56,214 nucleotides of DNA from Bacteroidales bacterium (GTDB taxonomy: Bacteria; Bacteroidota; Bacteroidia; Bacteroidales; F082). The notes under the pieces were generated by a model, which searched no databases, was not told where the DNA came from, and was given only the letters and a program-made list of their open reading frames with translations. The stretch is from assembly GCA_017395365.1 (NCBI GenBank), contig JAFPUN010000010.1, forward strand, positions 1 to 56,214. The letters run 5' to 3'. The translations under genes were made by a program, and so were the position numbers. Shown piece by piece: positions 25,446 through 34,057 of this stretch (position 1 is its first letter; each line of letters opens with the position of its first letter).

Positions 25446-25453
25446 TAGTTTTG
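25446..25453 (+). promoter_or_regulatory. -7 box TAGTTTTG of the porZ-recO operon
   Basis: A consensus box 29 nt before the ATG at 25482, divergent from the box at 25403-25410. Confidence 0.5.
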
Positions 25454-25481
25454 TATTTTTACCGCCCAAATTCATCAACCT

Positions 25482-27806
25482 ATGAAGCAACTCAACCTCC
25501 TCGCACTCATCATAATGATGGTCTCCTCATTGGCCTCGTTCGCCCAAGACGGCGTCTCCATCGGTAACTGGCGCACCCACCTGCCCTATCAGAAAGTCAT
25601 CGACGTGGAACCCGTCGGCTATAAAATCTATGCCGCCACGCCGTTCGAGCTATTCTACTATGACACACAGGACAACTCCATCAATATCCTGAACAAAATC
25701 AACGGACTGTCGGACATCGGCATCAGCAACATCGGCTACAATGAGAGCCAACGCAAACTGCTCGTCGCCTATGCCAACGCCAATGTCGACCTCGTCTGCC
25801 ACGATGGCGCCATCCATAACATGAGCGACATCAAGGACAAAAACATCGTGGGCAACAAGAGCATCAACAATGTCTTCTTCGACGGCGACCTCGCCTACAT
25901 CGCCTGCGGCTTCGGCATCGTGGTCTTCGACTTGAAAAAGGAAGAGGTGAAAGACACTTATTATATCGGTAACCATGGCGATGCAGTGAATGTCACCGAT
26001 GTGGCCATCTACAGCAACCGCATCTATGCCTCCACCGACGACGGTCTGTATTATGCCGACCTCAACGCCACCAATCTGGCCAACTATGCCTCATGGCATT
26101 TCGACACCAGCGTCCCCCATCCCCACTTGGGCTACACCGAGATGGAAGTCTTCGGTAACAGGCTTTACGTGAATTACGACGGCGGGTTCAACGCCGACAC
26201 GCTCTATGTCCTCAACGGCAGCCAATGGGACTACTTCGACAAGGAGGATGTAACCCAGAAAATGGAGCTCCGCGCTTACAACGACCGCTTCATCACCACT
26301 AACCGCTATGGCGTTAGGGTGTTCGACTACAACCACAACCTGATGCTGAACATCTACTCGCCAGGCGGCTCCATCGAACCCCTCTCGACAGCCTGCGACC
26401 CGAGCGGCAACTATTGGATTGGAGACTTGCGCCGCGGCCTACTCAAGACCAGCGACGGATGGGACAATATGGACGTGAAACCTAACGGCCCTGCCTCACA
26501 AAACGTCTTCGAACTGCAAGCCAGCGGCGACCAGGTATGGATTGCCACCGGAGGCCATGCGTCCAATTGGGGCAAACGCTACATGAAAGAGGGCGTCGCC
26601 CGCTTCGATGGCTCGTGGACCATCCTCAACGCCAACACCCTGCCTGACTTTGGCAACTATTCCGACTTCGTGTGTACCGCCACCGACCCGAAAGACCCTT
26701 CCGTCACCTACGTGGGCACCTGGGGCAACGGCATCCTGAAGTTCAAAGGCAATGAGTTGGTTGAGGTCTATGATGACAGCAACTCCACCTTGCAGCCCTG
26801 GATGCAAGACATGAGTCTCATCAACGTCAGCGGCTTGGCTTTCGACAGCAAAGGCAACCTCTGGGTCGCCAACACTGGTGCACCGTCGCTCCTCTCCGTG
26901 ATGGAACGCAACGGCACTTGGCACGCCTTCAGCCTTGGCGGCAGCCTGAGCGGTATCGACATCGGCACACTCCTCGTCGACAACAACGACTATAAGTGGA
27001 TCATCCGCCGTGGCGGCGAACTCATCGTCTTCAACGAAAACAAGACCTTCGACAATCCCAACGACGACCAAACCGTCACCCTTAACACCGCTACCGGTAG
27101 TGGCCACTTGGCTGGCGCCGTCAACTGCCTCACCGTTGACAATACTGGTGCTGTGTGGGCCGGCACCGACCTTGGACCTTGTCTTTTCGAAGACACCCGC
27201 GCCCTCTTCAACGGCTCGGGCAACTACGACGCCACGCAAAAGAGAGTGCCCCGCAACGATGGCACCGACCAATATGACTACCTTTTTGCCAACACCAACG
27301 TACTCTCCATGGCCGCTATCGAAGGCACCGACCAGATCTGGTTCGGCCTCGAATCGGGCGTCTACCTGATGTCGTTTGAGAAACAACCTACCGAGATTCA
27401 CCACTTCAATGTCGACAACAGCCCGTTGCTCGACAATGCCGTCACCACCATGGCCATCGACAAGAGCGGCGAGGTGTTTTTCGGCACTGCCAACGGCGTC
27501 ATCTCCTACCGTGGCAAAGCCGCGACTCCTGAACCACAAGTCAGTGATGTTGTGGCCTACCCCAACCCTGTCAGAATGGGCTTCAATGGCTTTGTAGGCA
27601 TCAAAGGCTTGGTGTCCAACTCATTGGTGAGAATCACCACCGTCGACGGCACCTTCGTCACCCAGTTGATCTCGGAAGGCGGACAGGCCGTTTGGGACCT
27701 CACTAACATCAACGGCGAGCGCGTCGAACCTGGTGTTTACTACATCTTCGTCAGCACCAAGCGAGGTACCGATAAGTTTGCCACCAAGATTCTGATCATG
27801 AACTGA
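25482..27806 (+). CDS. porZ: PorZ-like T9SS protein (two beta-propellers and CTD)
   Basis: 774 residues with a signal peptide (MMVSSLASFAQ). The start of the mature part (GNWRTHLPYQKVIDVEPVG, then YKIYAATPFELFYY and NGLSDIGISNIGYNE) matches what I recall of PorZ, whose N-terminal half is built of propeller repeats. More propeller motifs follow (GNLWVANTG, GAVWAGTDLG, DQIWFGLESGVYL). The C-terminus (~690-774, VAYPNPVRMGFNG ... PGVYYIFVS) is a sorting-like domain. PorZ works with PorU at the cell surface, bringing A-LPS to the sortase that attaches T9SS cargo, which fits the several T9SS cargo genes here. The stop overlaps the recO start (TGATG). Confidence 0.82.
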   Translation: MKQLNLLALIIMMVSSLASFAQDGVSIGNWRTHLPYQKVIDVEPVGYKIYAATPFELFYYDTQDNSINILNKINGLSDIGISNIGYNESQRKLLVAYANANVDLVCHDGAIHNMSDIKDKNIVGNKSINNVFFDGDLAYIACGFGIVVFDLKKEEVKDTYYIGNHGDAVNVTDVAIYSNRIYASTDDGLYYADLNATNLANYASWHFDTSVPHPHLGYTEMEVFGNRLYVNYDGGFNADTLYVLNGSQWDYFDKEDVTQKMELRAYNDRFITTNRYGVRVFDYNHNLMLNIYSPGGSIEPLSTACDPSGNYWIGDLRRGLLKTSDGWDNMDVKPNGPASQNVFELQASGDQVWIATGGHASNWGKRYMKEGVARFDGSWTILNANTLPDFGNYSDFVCTATDPKDPSVTYVGTWGNGILKFKGNELVEVYDDSNSTLQPWMQDMSLINVSGLAFDSKGNLWVANTGAPSLLSVMERNGTWHAFSLGGSLSGIDIGTLLVDNNDYKWIIRRGGELIVFNENKTFDNPNDDQTVTLNTATGSGHLAGAVNCLTVDNTGAVWAGTDLGPCLFEDTRALFNGSGNYDATQKRVPRNDGTDQYDYLFANTNVLSMAAIEGTDQIWFGLESGVYLMSFEKQPTEIHHFNVDNSPLLDNAVTTMAIDKSGEVFFGTANGVISYRGKAATPEPQVSDVVAYPNPVRMGFNGFVGIKGLVSNSLVRITTVDGTFVTQLISEGGQAVWDLTNINGERVEPGVYYIFVSTKRGTDKFATKILIMN

Positions 27807-28531
27807 TGGACGACAAGATCCAAGGCGTTGTCCTGCAATCCATCCGCTATGGCGACACCAGCCTCATTGTGAAGGTGTTCACCCGTCAATACGGCTTAAG
27901 GTCGTATATGGTGAAAGGCGCCTTCAACCGAGGCTCAAGCTTGAGGGCTGCCTTGTTCCAAAACTTGAATTTCATCCACTATGTAGAAGCAGGCAAGACC
28001 AACAAAGGTTCCCTTCACTACATGAAAGACGTGCAGCTTTCGTTGGTCTACCAAAGCATTCCCTTGGTGATGAACAAAAGCGCCATCCTCATGTATGTCA
28101 GCGAGTTGCTCTCAAAGACCTTGACAGAAGAAGCCTCCAACGAGACCCTGTTCGATTTTATCCAGCAATCCATGCATTGGCTCGACCTCGTAGAGGAAGG
28201 CTATGCCAACTTCCCCTTGTATTTCACCCTTGAGCTGACGCGCCAATTGGGCTTCTACCCCAAGGCCAACCATCAGGTAGGATGGTGTTTCGACATGATG
28301 GAAGGCTCGTTTGCGCACGACTATCCCTTGCATCCCTATTACTATGATGCCAACGATGCCGCATGGCTTGCCGCCTTGCTCGATTTGGGCATCGACGAGA
28401 CCTGCAGGCTGCCCATGTCGACCCAACAGCGTCGTGCCATGCTCAATGGGCTGATCACCTTCATGCGCCTTCACGCCCCCGTGATGAACGACTTCCATTC
28501 GCATGAGGTATTGCAGACCGTGCTGCAATAA
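27806..28531 (+). CDS. recO: DNA repair protein RecO
   Basis: 241 residues. The N-terminal OB fold (IQGVVLQSIRYGDTSLIVKV, RQYGLRSYMVKGAF) and the helical C-terminal part (PLYFTLELTRQLGFYPKAN) are characteristic of RecO, which binds SSB and loads RecA with RecR in gap repair. The zinc-binding cysteines of some RecO proteins are absent, as I expect for Bacteroidota. The start overlaps the porZ stop by one base (TGATG), so translation is coupled. A hairpin terminator follows. Confidence 0.92.
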   Translation: MDDKIQGVVLQSIRYGDTSLIVKVFTRQYGLRSYMVKGAFNRGSSLRAALFQNLNFIHYVEAGKTNKGSLHYMKDVQLSLVYQSIPLVMNKSAILMYVSELLSKTLTEEASNETLFDFIQQSMHWLDLVEEGYANFPLYFTLELTRQLGFYPKANHQVGWCFDMMEGSFAHDYPLHPYYYDANDAAWLAALLDLGIDETCRLPMSTQQRRAMLNGLITFMRLHAPVMNDFHSHEVLQTVLQ

Positions 28532-28532
28532 A

Positions 28533-28556
28533 AAAGCCAACCCGAAGGCTGGCTTT
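28533..28556 (+). terminator. Hairpin terminator after recO
   Basis: AAAGCCAACC-CGAA-GGCTGGCTTT, a 10-bp stem with one mismatch and a stable tetraloop. The T-tract is short. It lies between converging genes and may act on both. Confidence 0.68.
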
Positions 28557-28590
28557 AACAATCAAAATGAATGAAAAACACTACTACTAT

Positions 28591-29505
28591 TTATCTCAAA
28601 TCCACGGAGGTTTGTCCCACGAGTTTGCCGCCTTCTTCATAGACATCGATGAAATAGGTGCCGGGGCGCATCTCGAAATTGGTAGGCTTGCTATAGTAGG
28701 CCCTCACAGGGGTCGCCGTGCCATCATAGTTGACGCGCACCTTCTCGGTGAACTGCAGTGTCTCGCCATTGGCCTTGAACGAATACTCGTCGCCTGAACC
28801 CTTGGTGATGATAGCCTTGGTCGGGTCGGCAATGCGCACGTAGAAGAGCTTGGTGCCAGGAGCCACGAGGTCGTTGGCGGCCACCGTGAAGTCAACACGG
28901 ATACGCTCGGCGCGGTCGGCGCGGTCGGTAGCGGTTTCCTTGCCACCACCCTTGAAACGCACGGCTTGTGCGCTGTAGTTGTAAAGCTTCAACGTGGCCG
29001 CTTGGTTCACTTTGCTGGTCAGCTCTTCCTTTTGGCGGGTAAGGGTGGTATTCTGACGGCGCTCGGCTTGATACTCCTCACGGATGCGCTCGTTTTCGGC
29101 TACCAACTCACGGTTGACCGTATACAGCGAGTCCATTTGGCGCACATAGCGCTGCGAGATCTCCTGAAGCTGCGTGACTTTCTTCTTGATGCGGTTGTAA
29201 TCCCATTGCGAATCAAGGAGTTTCTTGATCTCGACGGCGTCAGCCTGGATGATACTGTCCTTCTCGGCCAGTTCCTGACTCAACTCGCCGTAGCTGTCTT
29301 TCAGCTCGTTGTGCACTTTCAGCAAACTGTCCACTTCGGCTTGGAAGTCGAGGCGTTGCATCTCTTTTTCGGCCTTAAGATCCTCCAGGTCGCCCTTCAT
29401 ATGGCTATTGCGCACCAAGAGAAACACCAAGCCGATGGCCAAGAGGCCGAGGATGGCATAGAGCCATATAGGCTGATTTGACTTTTTCCTGTTTTCTGAA
29501 TCCAT
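28591..29505 (-). CDS. Membrane-anchored coiled-coil protein, unknown
   Basis: 304 residues. One transmembrane helix (~13-32, IWLYAILGLLAIGLVFLLV) is followed by a long coiled coil (~38-175) and a C-terminal beta domain (~176-304) with FYVRIADPTKAIITKGSGDE and FEMRPGTYFIDVYEEGGKLV. The layout is that of a periplasmic stalk with a globular head. I recall similar uncharacterised proteins in Bacteroidota but cannot name a function. It has its own -7 box at 29531-29538, so it is transcribed apart from the export operon upstream. Confidence 0.7.
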   Translation of the reverse strand: MDSENRKKSNQPIWLYAILGLLAIGLVFLLVRNSHMKGDLEDLKAEKEMQRLDFQAEVDSLLKVHNELKDSYGELSQELAEKDSIIQADAVEIKKLLDSQWDYNRIKKKVTQLQEISQRYVRQMDSLYTVNRELVAENERIREEYQAERRQNTTLTRQKEELTSKVNQAATLKLYNYSAQAVRFKGGGKETATDRADRAERIRVDFTVAANDLVAPGTKLFYVRIADPTKAIITKGSGDEYSFKANGETLQFTEKVRVNYDGTATPVRAYYSKPTNFEMRPGTYFIDVYEEGGKLVGQTSVDLR

Positions 29506-29530
29506 GACTTATAGGTTTAGTAATTTTCTG

Positions 29531-29538
29531 CAAAAATA
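29531..29538 (-). promoter_or_regulatory. -7 box TATTTTTG of the coiled-coil protein gene
   Basis: TATTTTTGCAG on the minus strand, 25 nt before the ATG. Confidence 0.5.
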
Positions 29539-29579
29539 GAAATATTCTTTTGATTGACCACTCTTTTCGTATTACTTCT

Positions 29580-30113
29580 TCAAACGGGTTCCACCTTGGC
29601 CCGTGGGATATGCACCGGAATGCATTGACCCACCACATCGATGTAGACGATGAGATGGCGTTTGTTGCGGATGGTATCGAGTCGCCCTTCGAGGCCCTTC
29701 ATGGGTCCGTTGATGATCCTTACCATCTGTCCCACCATCAGCTCCTCGTCGTTGTTCATCTTATATTCCTCGCCATTCTCATACTCACTGACAAACTTCT
29801 TGATGGCAAGGATCTGGTTTTCGGGGACAACGACGGCTTCTTTCTCGAAACAGACAAACTTGACGACGCCATATACGTTGAGTATCGAGATGTACTGTTT
29901 GTCGTTGGAGAAAACGAACACATACGACTTGAACAAAGGCTCCTGCACTTTCTTGCGGCGGTCGCTCCATTGCTTGACCATCGAGATCATCGGAAGATAA
30001 GCCTGTATGCCCATGTCCTCAAGCTGCGTAAGCACCTTCTTCTCGCAGCGTGACCTAACATAGAGGGCATGCCAAAACTTCACGTCATGACTGTCCAAGG
30101 GTTTCGGGACCAT
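29580..30113 (-). CDS. UpxY/NusG-type transcription antiterminator
   Basis: 177 residues. The NGN domain (FWHALYVRSRCEKKVLTQLE, PLFKSYVFVF) and the C-terminal KOW motif (GQMVRIINGPMKGLEGRLD) identify a NusG paralogue of the UpxY/LoaP/RfaH kind. Such proteins prevent early termination in long capsule or exopolysaccharide operons. They usually sit at the start of the locus; here it is the last gene, 5 nt after wzc, with no glycosyltransferases following. It may therefore act on a sugar-synthesis locus elsewhere. Operon: GldH-like, wza, wzc, upxY. Confidence 0.85.
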   Translation of the reverse strand: MVPKPLDSHDVKFWHALYVRSRCEKKVLTQLEDMGIQAYLPMISMVKQWSDRRKKVQEPLFKSYVFVFSNDKQYISILNVYGVVKFVCFEKEAVVVPENQILAIKKFVSEYENGEEYKMNNDEELMVGQMVRIINGPMKGLEGRLDTIRNKRHLIVYIDVVGQCIPVHIPRAKVEPV

Positions 30114-30118
30114 AGTAT

Positions 30119-32593
30119 TTAGTTCTCTTTGCTTTTCTTAAAAGGACGATGTTTTTGTTTTTCGGTGGCTTCGCTCTCACCGTAGTATTCGCTGCCATAG
30201 CCATAGCCGTAACCGTAGCCGTAGCCATATTGTTGGCCTCCATAGCGATAGACATAGCCCTTCTCTGCTTGAAGGCCATTGACCACGATAGAGAATGGCA
30301 AGTCGCGACTCTCAAGATCCTTAATGATGCTGGCGAAGGCATTCTTGTTGGTCACGCCCTGACGGACGATAAAGAGGTTGGCGTCGGAATGGCGCATCAG
30401 CAGCAAGGCATCAGTGACCAAACCGAGGGGAGGCGTGTCGATGACAATATAATCGTAGCGTTTTTTCAATTCGGCAAACAACGCATTGCACTTCTCGGAA
30501 GCGATCAACTCGGAGGGGTTGGGCGGGATGGGACCACTGGTAATGATGTCGAGCACCGGGATTTTGCCCGACGCCTGAATGACGTCATCCAGACTATCCT
30601 TGTTACTGAGATAACTGCTTAAACCGACATTGTTGCTCAGACCAAACTCTTGGAAAAGCTTGGGTTTACGCAAGTCGAAGCCCAACAGCACGGTCTTCTT
30701 GCCATAAAGTGCATAAATCGAGGCGATATTGATACTGTTATAGGTTTTGCCGACGCTCTGCATGTCGCCCGTAACGAGCACAGTGCACGGCAACTTACTC
30801 TGCGTGATGAACTCGACGTTGGTACGAATCGAGCGGAACGATTCTGCTGCTGGTGATTTCGGGTTATTGACGACCAGAAGCGGATCCTTTGAGTGGGTCT
30901 GCATCACTTGTCCGACGATGGGATAATGCGTCAGCTTCTCTACCTCGCTGCGGTCGCTGATGGTAGTCTTGAAATAGTTCTTTAAGAAGAGATACAAGGC
31001 CGGGATCAGCAGACCGATGATGACGGCGATGAGATAGTTCAACGAAGTGCGGGGCGAGATTCTCACCGTGCGCTCCAGACGGGCCTCGTCGAGGATCTCG
31101 TTGTCGGGCGTGTTGGAAGCGCGCAAGATTTGGGCCTCGGCCAAGCGTTGCATCAAATACTTATAAGTATCGTCTGTAAACTCGAAATTACGCTGATAGT
31201 TGATGAGCTGTTGTTGCTTGCTGGGCAGCTGGCGCGACTCCGACTCGAGCACGCTGATACGGCGGTCGATTTCGTTGAGGCTCAGTTGTGCGTTATCCAC
31301 AAGGTTGTTGATGGTCTCAAGCAGGGCTTTCTTCGTGGTGATGATTTGCTCGTTGAGTTTCAGGATCTCGGGGTGTTGCTCAGTTTGCGTGAGCAATTTG
31401 GTGGCTTTGGTTTGAGAAAGCATGACCAGGTCGCGGGCCAATTGATTGAGCATCGGGTCGTTGATGCCCATCGTACTCGGCGAGGCCAAGTTCTCGGGGT
31501 CGTCGATCTGGGTTTGGATGTAGGTCTGCATACGCTTGTAAATCTTCAGGTTGACGGCCATCTCGGCACGTTCCTTCCCTAAAGCCTGCAAGTTGGTATA
31601 CACCTGGCTAGCCTGCAAGTCGAGGTTCATCAGGTCGTTTTGCTGGCGGAAATCTTTCAGCTCGGTCTCGGCCTGATTCAACGACTTCTGAATGCCTTCC
31701 AATTCGTTGTTGATAAATTCAATCGTGTTTTCGGAAACGAGGTTCTTCTTCTCCAAGCCACGATTGACATATTCGTTCATGAGCAGGTTGGTGAACTCAA
31801 CGATTTTCAGCTTGTTGGGTCCTTTCGTAACCACCGAGGCCACCGAGGCCATCTTGCTGATGGGACTCACGGTGTAGTTGCTCATTTGCCTGACGAGGGC
31901 AGGATAGCTGTTGAGCCAAAAATACATCTTACGGCCACCGATGGTTTCGCTGTCGTATTGATCGGTCTTGGTGATGCGGATGCGATTGTAGCCGTTGTCG
32001 ACCCATTCGCCTTCCTTGTATTCGCCATTGATTTCAATCTTGGCAAAAGGATTGGTTTCCGTCGTCTGGCAAAGAATGAAGTCGTACTTGCTGAGCCCCT
32101 CGCCCTTGGCCTGAAGCCTGAAGTTGCCATCGGGAAGGAACGATATCTCGTAGGCGAGACCTACGGCTTGTGGCACGCTACGCTCAAACTCCACATGGAA
32201 AGGAGAACTCTTATACATCTCGGTAGTAGCAATTCGGCCTTTGTCCATGTAGCTCACCTCGATACCCATCTTCTTGACCACACGTTCGGTAAGCGAATAC
32301 GACTGGAGGATGGCAATCTCGTTGTCAATATTCTGCATGTTGCCGAAACTCATCGAAGTCATGATAGACGTCGCATCGTAACTGTTCCGCCCTTCCTTGA
32401 TGAGCACCGTGCCCGAAGTTTGGTATACCTTGGTTGAATAACGGTTGATGACAAAACAGATGGCCAAAGCCGCCACTACAAAGATAACGAACAGATACCA
32501 ATGGCGTAAGGCAATGTAGATCAATTGTTTGATATCAACACTTTGCTCCTCTTTGCCAGGCTGGGGGATGTATGCTTGCTTCTCGTTTGCCAT
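30119..32593 (-). CDS. wzc: Wzc-type polysaccharide co-polymerase and BY-kinase
   Basis: 824 residues. Wzz domain with a first transmembrane helix (~31-50, WYLFVIFVVAALAICFVI), a periplasmic coiled coil (~270-470), a second helix (~520-540, LIAVIIGLLIPALYLFL), then a cytoplasmic BY-kinase: Walker A GDMQSVGKTYNS near 612, Walker A' VLLGFDLRKPK, Walker B YIVIDTPPLG. The C-terminal tail has a tyrosine cluster (YGYGYGYGYGSEYYGE), the site of autophosphorylation in this family. The kinase controls chain length and export together with Wza. The Walker A has SVGKT in place of the usual GEGKS. The gene follows wza by 9 nt. Confidence 0.9.
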   Translation of the reverse strand: MANEKQAYIPQPGKEEQSVDIKQLIYIALRHWYLFVIFVVAALAICFVINRYSTKVYQTSGTVLIKEGRNSYDATSIMTSMSFGNMQNIDNEIAILQSYSLTERVVKKMGIEVSYMDKGRIATTEMYKSSPFHVEFERSVPQAVGLAYEISFLPDGNFRLQAKGEGLSKYDFILCQTTETNPFAKIEINGEYKEGEWVDNGYNRIRITKTDQYDSETIGGRKMYFWLNSYPALVRQMSNYTVSPISKMASVASVVTKGPNKLKIVEFTNLLMNEYVNRGLEKKNLVSENTIEFINNELEGIQKSLNQAETELKDFRQQNDLMNLDLQASQVYTNLQALGKERAEMAVNLKIYKRMQTYIQTQIDDPENLASPSTMGINDPMLNQLARDLVMLSQTKATKLLTQTEQHPEILKLNEQIITTKKALLETINNLVDNAQLSLNEIDRRISVLESESRQLPSKQQQLINYQRNFEFTDDTYKYLMQRLAEAQILRASNTPDNEILDEARLERTVRISPRTSLNYLIAVIIGLLIPALYLFLKNYFKTTISDRSEVEKLTHYPIVGQVMQTHSKDPLLVVNNPKSPAAESFRSIRTNVEFITQSKLPCTVLVTGDMQSVGKTYNSINIASIYALYGKKTVLLGFDLRKPKLFQEFGLSNNVGLSSYLSNKDSLDDVIQASGKIPVLDIITSGPIPPNPSELIASEKCNALFAELKKRYDYIVIDTPPLGLVTDALLLMRHSDANLFIVRQGVTNKNAFASIIKDLESRDLPFSIVVNGLQAEKGYVYRYGGQQYGYGYGYGYGYGSEYYGESEATEKQKHRPFKKSKEN

Positions 32594-32602
32594 AGTTGAT
32601 GA

Positions 32603-33424
32603 TTATCCGTTGGGGGTGGTTCTTTTCAAACTAAAGATCAGCGTAACGGTGGTCAATGCGACCGACACCACCGAGAGAACCGTCGAATAGGGGAAAGCGG
32701 TGAAGCCCCATTGCTTCATCTTGAGCGGCTCCACATAGACGATGTCGTTGGGTTTCAGATAGTAGTAGGGCGAAGAAAGGATGTCGGCCGAGCCCAAGTC
32801 GACGGTGACGATTTCGGAGCCATTGTCGGTCTGCCTTACGATCTTCACCTCTTCGTTCTTGGCGAAGTTGGTCATGTTGCCCGCCATGGCAATGGCTTCC
32901 AAGAGGTTGATCTGAGACTGGTAGATTTTATACATACCCGGTTTGTTCACCTCGCCCAGGATGCTCAGGTTGAAATTCGACAGCTTCACAATAAGGGTGG
33001 TTTGGGTCATGAACTTGTTCACCTCATTTTGCATCTTGTCTTTGGCTTGGTTAACCGTCAGGTTCTTCAATTCAATCTTTCCCGTCAAGGGCAACTCGAT
33101 GCATCCATCATCATCAAGGGTGTATGACTGGAGGTAGATGCTAGCGTCCGACGAGAGTTGGGTCGACCGATAATCACCGGCAAGCGAGGCGGCGGTACGC
33201 TCATCCATCGTATTGATGAAACGGATGTAGAGATTGTCGCCTGGCTGAAGCTTGTGGTCCACCGAACGCTCGTTCACATAGTTGACCGATTGGTTTTCGG
33301 CGGCCATCTGCGCCTCCTTCAGCAGCAGCATCTTCTTCTGGGGCACACATGAGGCAAAGGTCATTGCCAGCAACACTGCCGCCAAAACAAATCTAAAAGG
33401 TTTGCGTATATCTTTCATGTTCAT
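32603..33424 (-). CDS. wza: Polysaccharide export outer-membrane lipoprotein (Wza-like)
   Basis: 273 residues. The lipoprotein signal ends TFASC (Cys26). A poly-export domain (HKLQPGDNLYIRFIN) and an SLBB domain (LSILGEVNKPGMYKIYQSQI, NLLEAIAMAGNMTNF) follow, then a final transmembrane segment (TVLSVVSVALTTVTLIFSL). In the family this protein forms the periplasmic and outer-membrane channel for capsule or exopolysaccharide, joined to Wzc. The C-terminal helix may cross the inner membrane, a Bacteroidota variation. It is the second gene in the operon. Confidence 0.88.
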   Translation of the reverse strand: MNMKDIRKPFRFVLAAVLLAMTFASCVPQKKMLLLKEAQMAAENQSVNYVNERSVDHKLQPGDNLYIRFINTMDERTAASLAGDYRSTQLSSDASIYLQSYTLDDDGCIELPLTGKIELKNLTVNQAKDKMQNEVNKFMTQTTLIVKLSNFNLSILGEVNKPGMYKIYQSQINLLEAIAMAGNMTNFAKNEEVKIVRQTDNGSEIVTVDLGSADILSSPYYYLKPNDIVYVEPLKMKQWGFTAFPYSTVLSVVSVALTTVTLIFSLKRTTPNG

Positions 33425-33434
33425 TTGATATTTC

Positions 33435-33908
33435 TCAATTGTTCAAAAGCACCAGTTCCTTGACGCCGACAATCGGTGTGATGGGCATCTTCTGTTCAAG
33501 ATGGAAGCTATAGGTGCCAGGATCGCTGATTTGCAAGTTCTTGTTGATAGGAACGTTAAAGGTATAGCACCCGTCGACAAGTTCGGCACTCCACTGGCCA
33601 TCCCCGTCTTTGAGCTTGGTGACATATTCCTTGCCCCTATAGCGCTCGCCTTCTTCGGTGAAGACGACAAAAACAAGGTCGATATAGTCGTAGGGATAGT
33701 CGTCGGTGAAGCTGATTTGCATACTCAAATCGAAGGTGGTAGGCGAAGTGATTTTGACATCCTTTTTCAAATAGTCAAAACGCTCCCAAACGGTATTGTA
33801 GAAGCTGCGCTTGATCAGCTCGCGTTCCTTCTCCTGACGTCCGCATCCGAGGAGACCACAGCACAAAACCAATAACACTAAAGTGATTCTCTTCATTTTC
33901 ATAGGCAT
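33435..33908 (-). CDS. GldH-like lipoprotein heading the export operon
   Basis: About 157 residues from one of three nearby ATGs (33908, 33902, 33896); the last gives the cleanest lipoprotein signal (LVLLVLCCGLLGC). The mature part (YPYDYIDLVFVVFTEEGERY, DGDGQWSAELVDG, DPGTYSFHLEQKMPITPIVG) resembles GldH, a lipoprotein first linked to gliding motility and present in non-gliding Bacteroidota too. I call this by remembered motifs, so it could be only a similar fold. It lies 10 nt upstream of wza under a TACATTTG box at 33920-33927, so it may serve envelope export here. Confidence 0.6.
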   Translation of the reverse strand: MPMKMKRITLVLLVLCCGLLGCGRQEKERELIKRSFYNTVWERFDYLKKDVKITSPTTFDLSMQISFTDDYPYDYIDLVFVVFTEEGERYRGKEYVTKLKDGDGQWSAELVDGCYTFNVPINKNLQISDPGTYSFHLEQKMPITPIVGVKELVLLNN

Positions 33909-33919
33909 ATAAAACCGTG

Positions 33920-33927
33920 CAAATGTA
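33920..33927 (-). promoter_or_regulatory. -7 box TACATTTG of the GldH-like/wza/wzc/upxY operon
   Basis: A consensus TAnnTTTG on the minus strand, 11 nt before the first ATG (33908). It is the only box found ahead of the four genes. Confidence 0.55.
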
Positions 33928-34031
33928 CGAAAAAAAGTCAAGCGAGTCCGTATTCCACGCCGTTTTTTGGCGAAAAGAATTTTTTTTGAAAAAAACGCCG
34001 AGAAGCCACCTTCGGTACGGAGAAAATCTTT

Positions 34032-34039
34032 TACCTTTG
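34032..34039 (+). promoter_or_regulatory. -7 box TACCTTTG of mrdA-rodA
   Basis: A consensus box 18 nt before the ATG at 34058. It shows that the frame upstream of 34058 is not translated. Confidence 0.6.
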
Positions 34040-34057
34040 TCCTTCCCGATTAGACCT

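Noticed and set aside
26496-27539. 347-codon minus-strand frame
   Set aside because: It lies opposite the porZ-like gene and is rich in V/G/D/E as expected for a shadow frame.
33917-34057. 47-codon N-terminal extension of mrdA
   Set aside because: It precedes the -7 box at 34032-34039 and has no similarity to PBP2 N-termini; the ATG at 34058 gives the usual cytoplasmic start and anchor.
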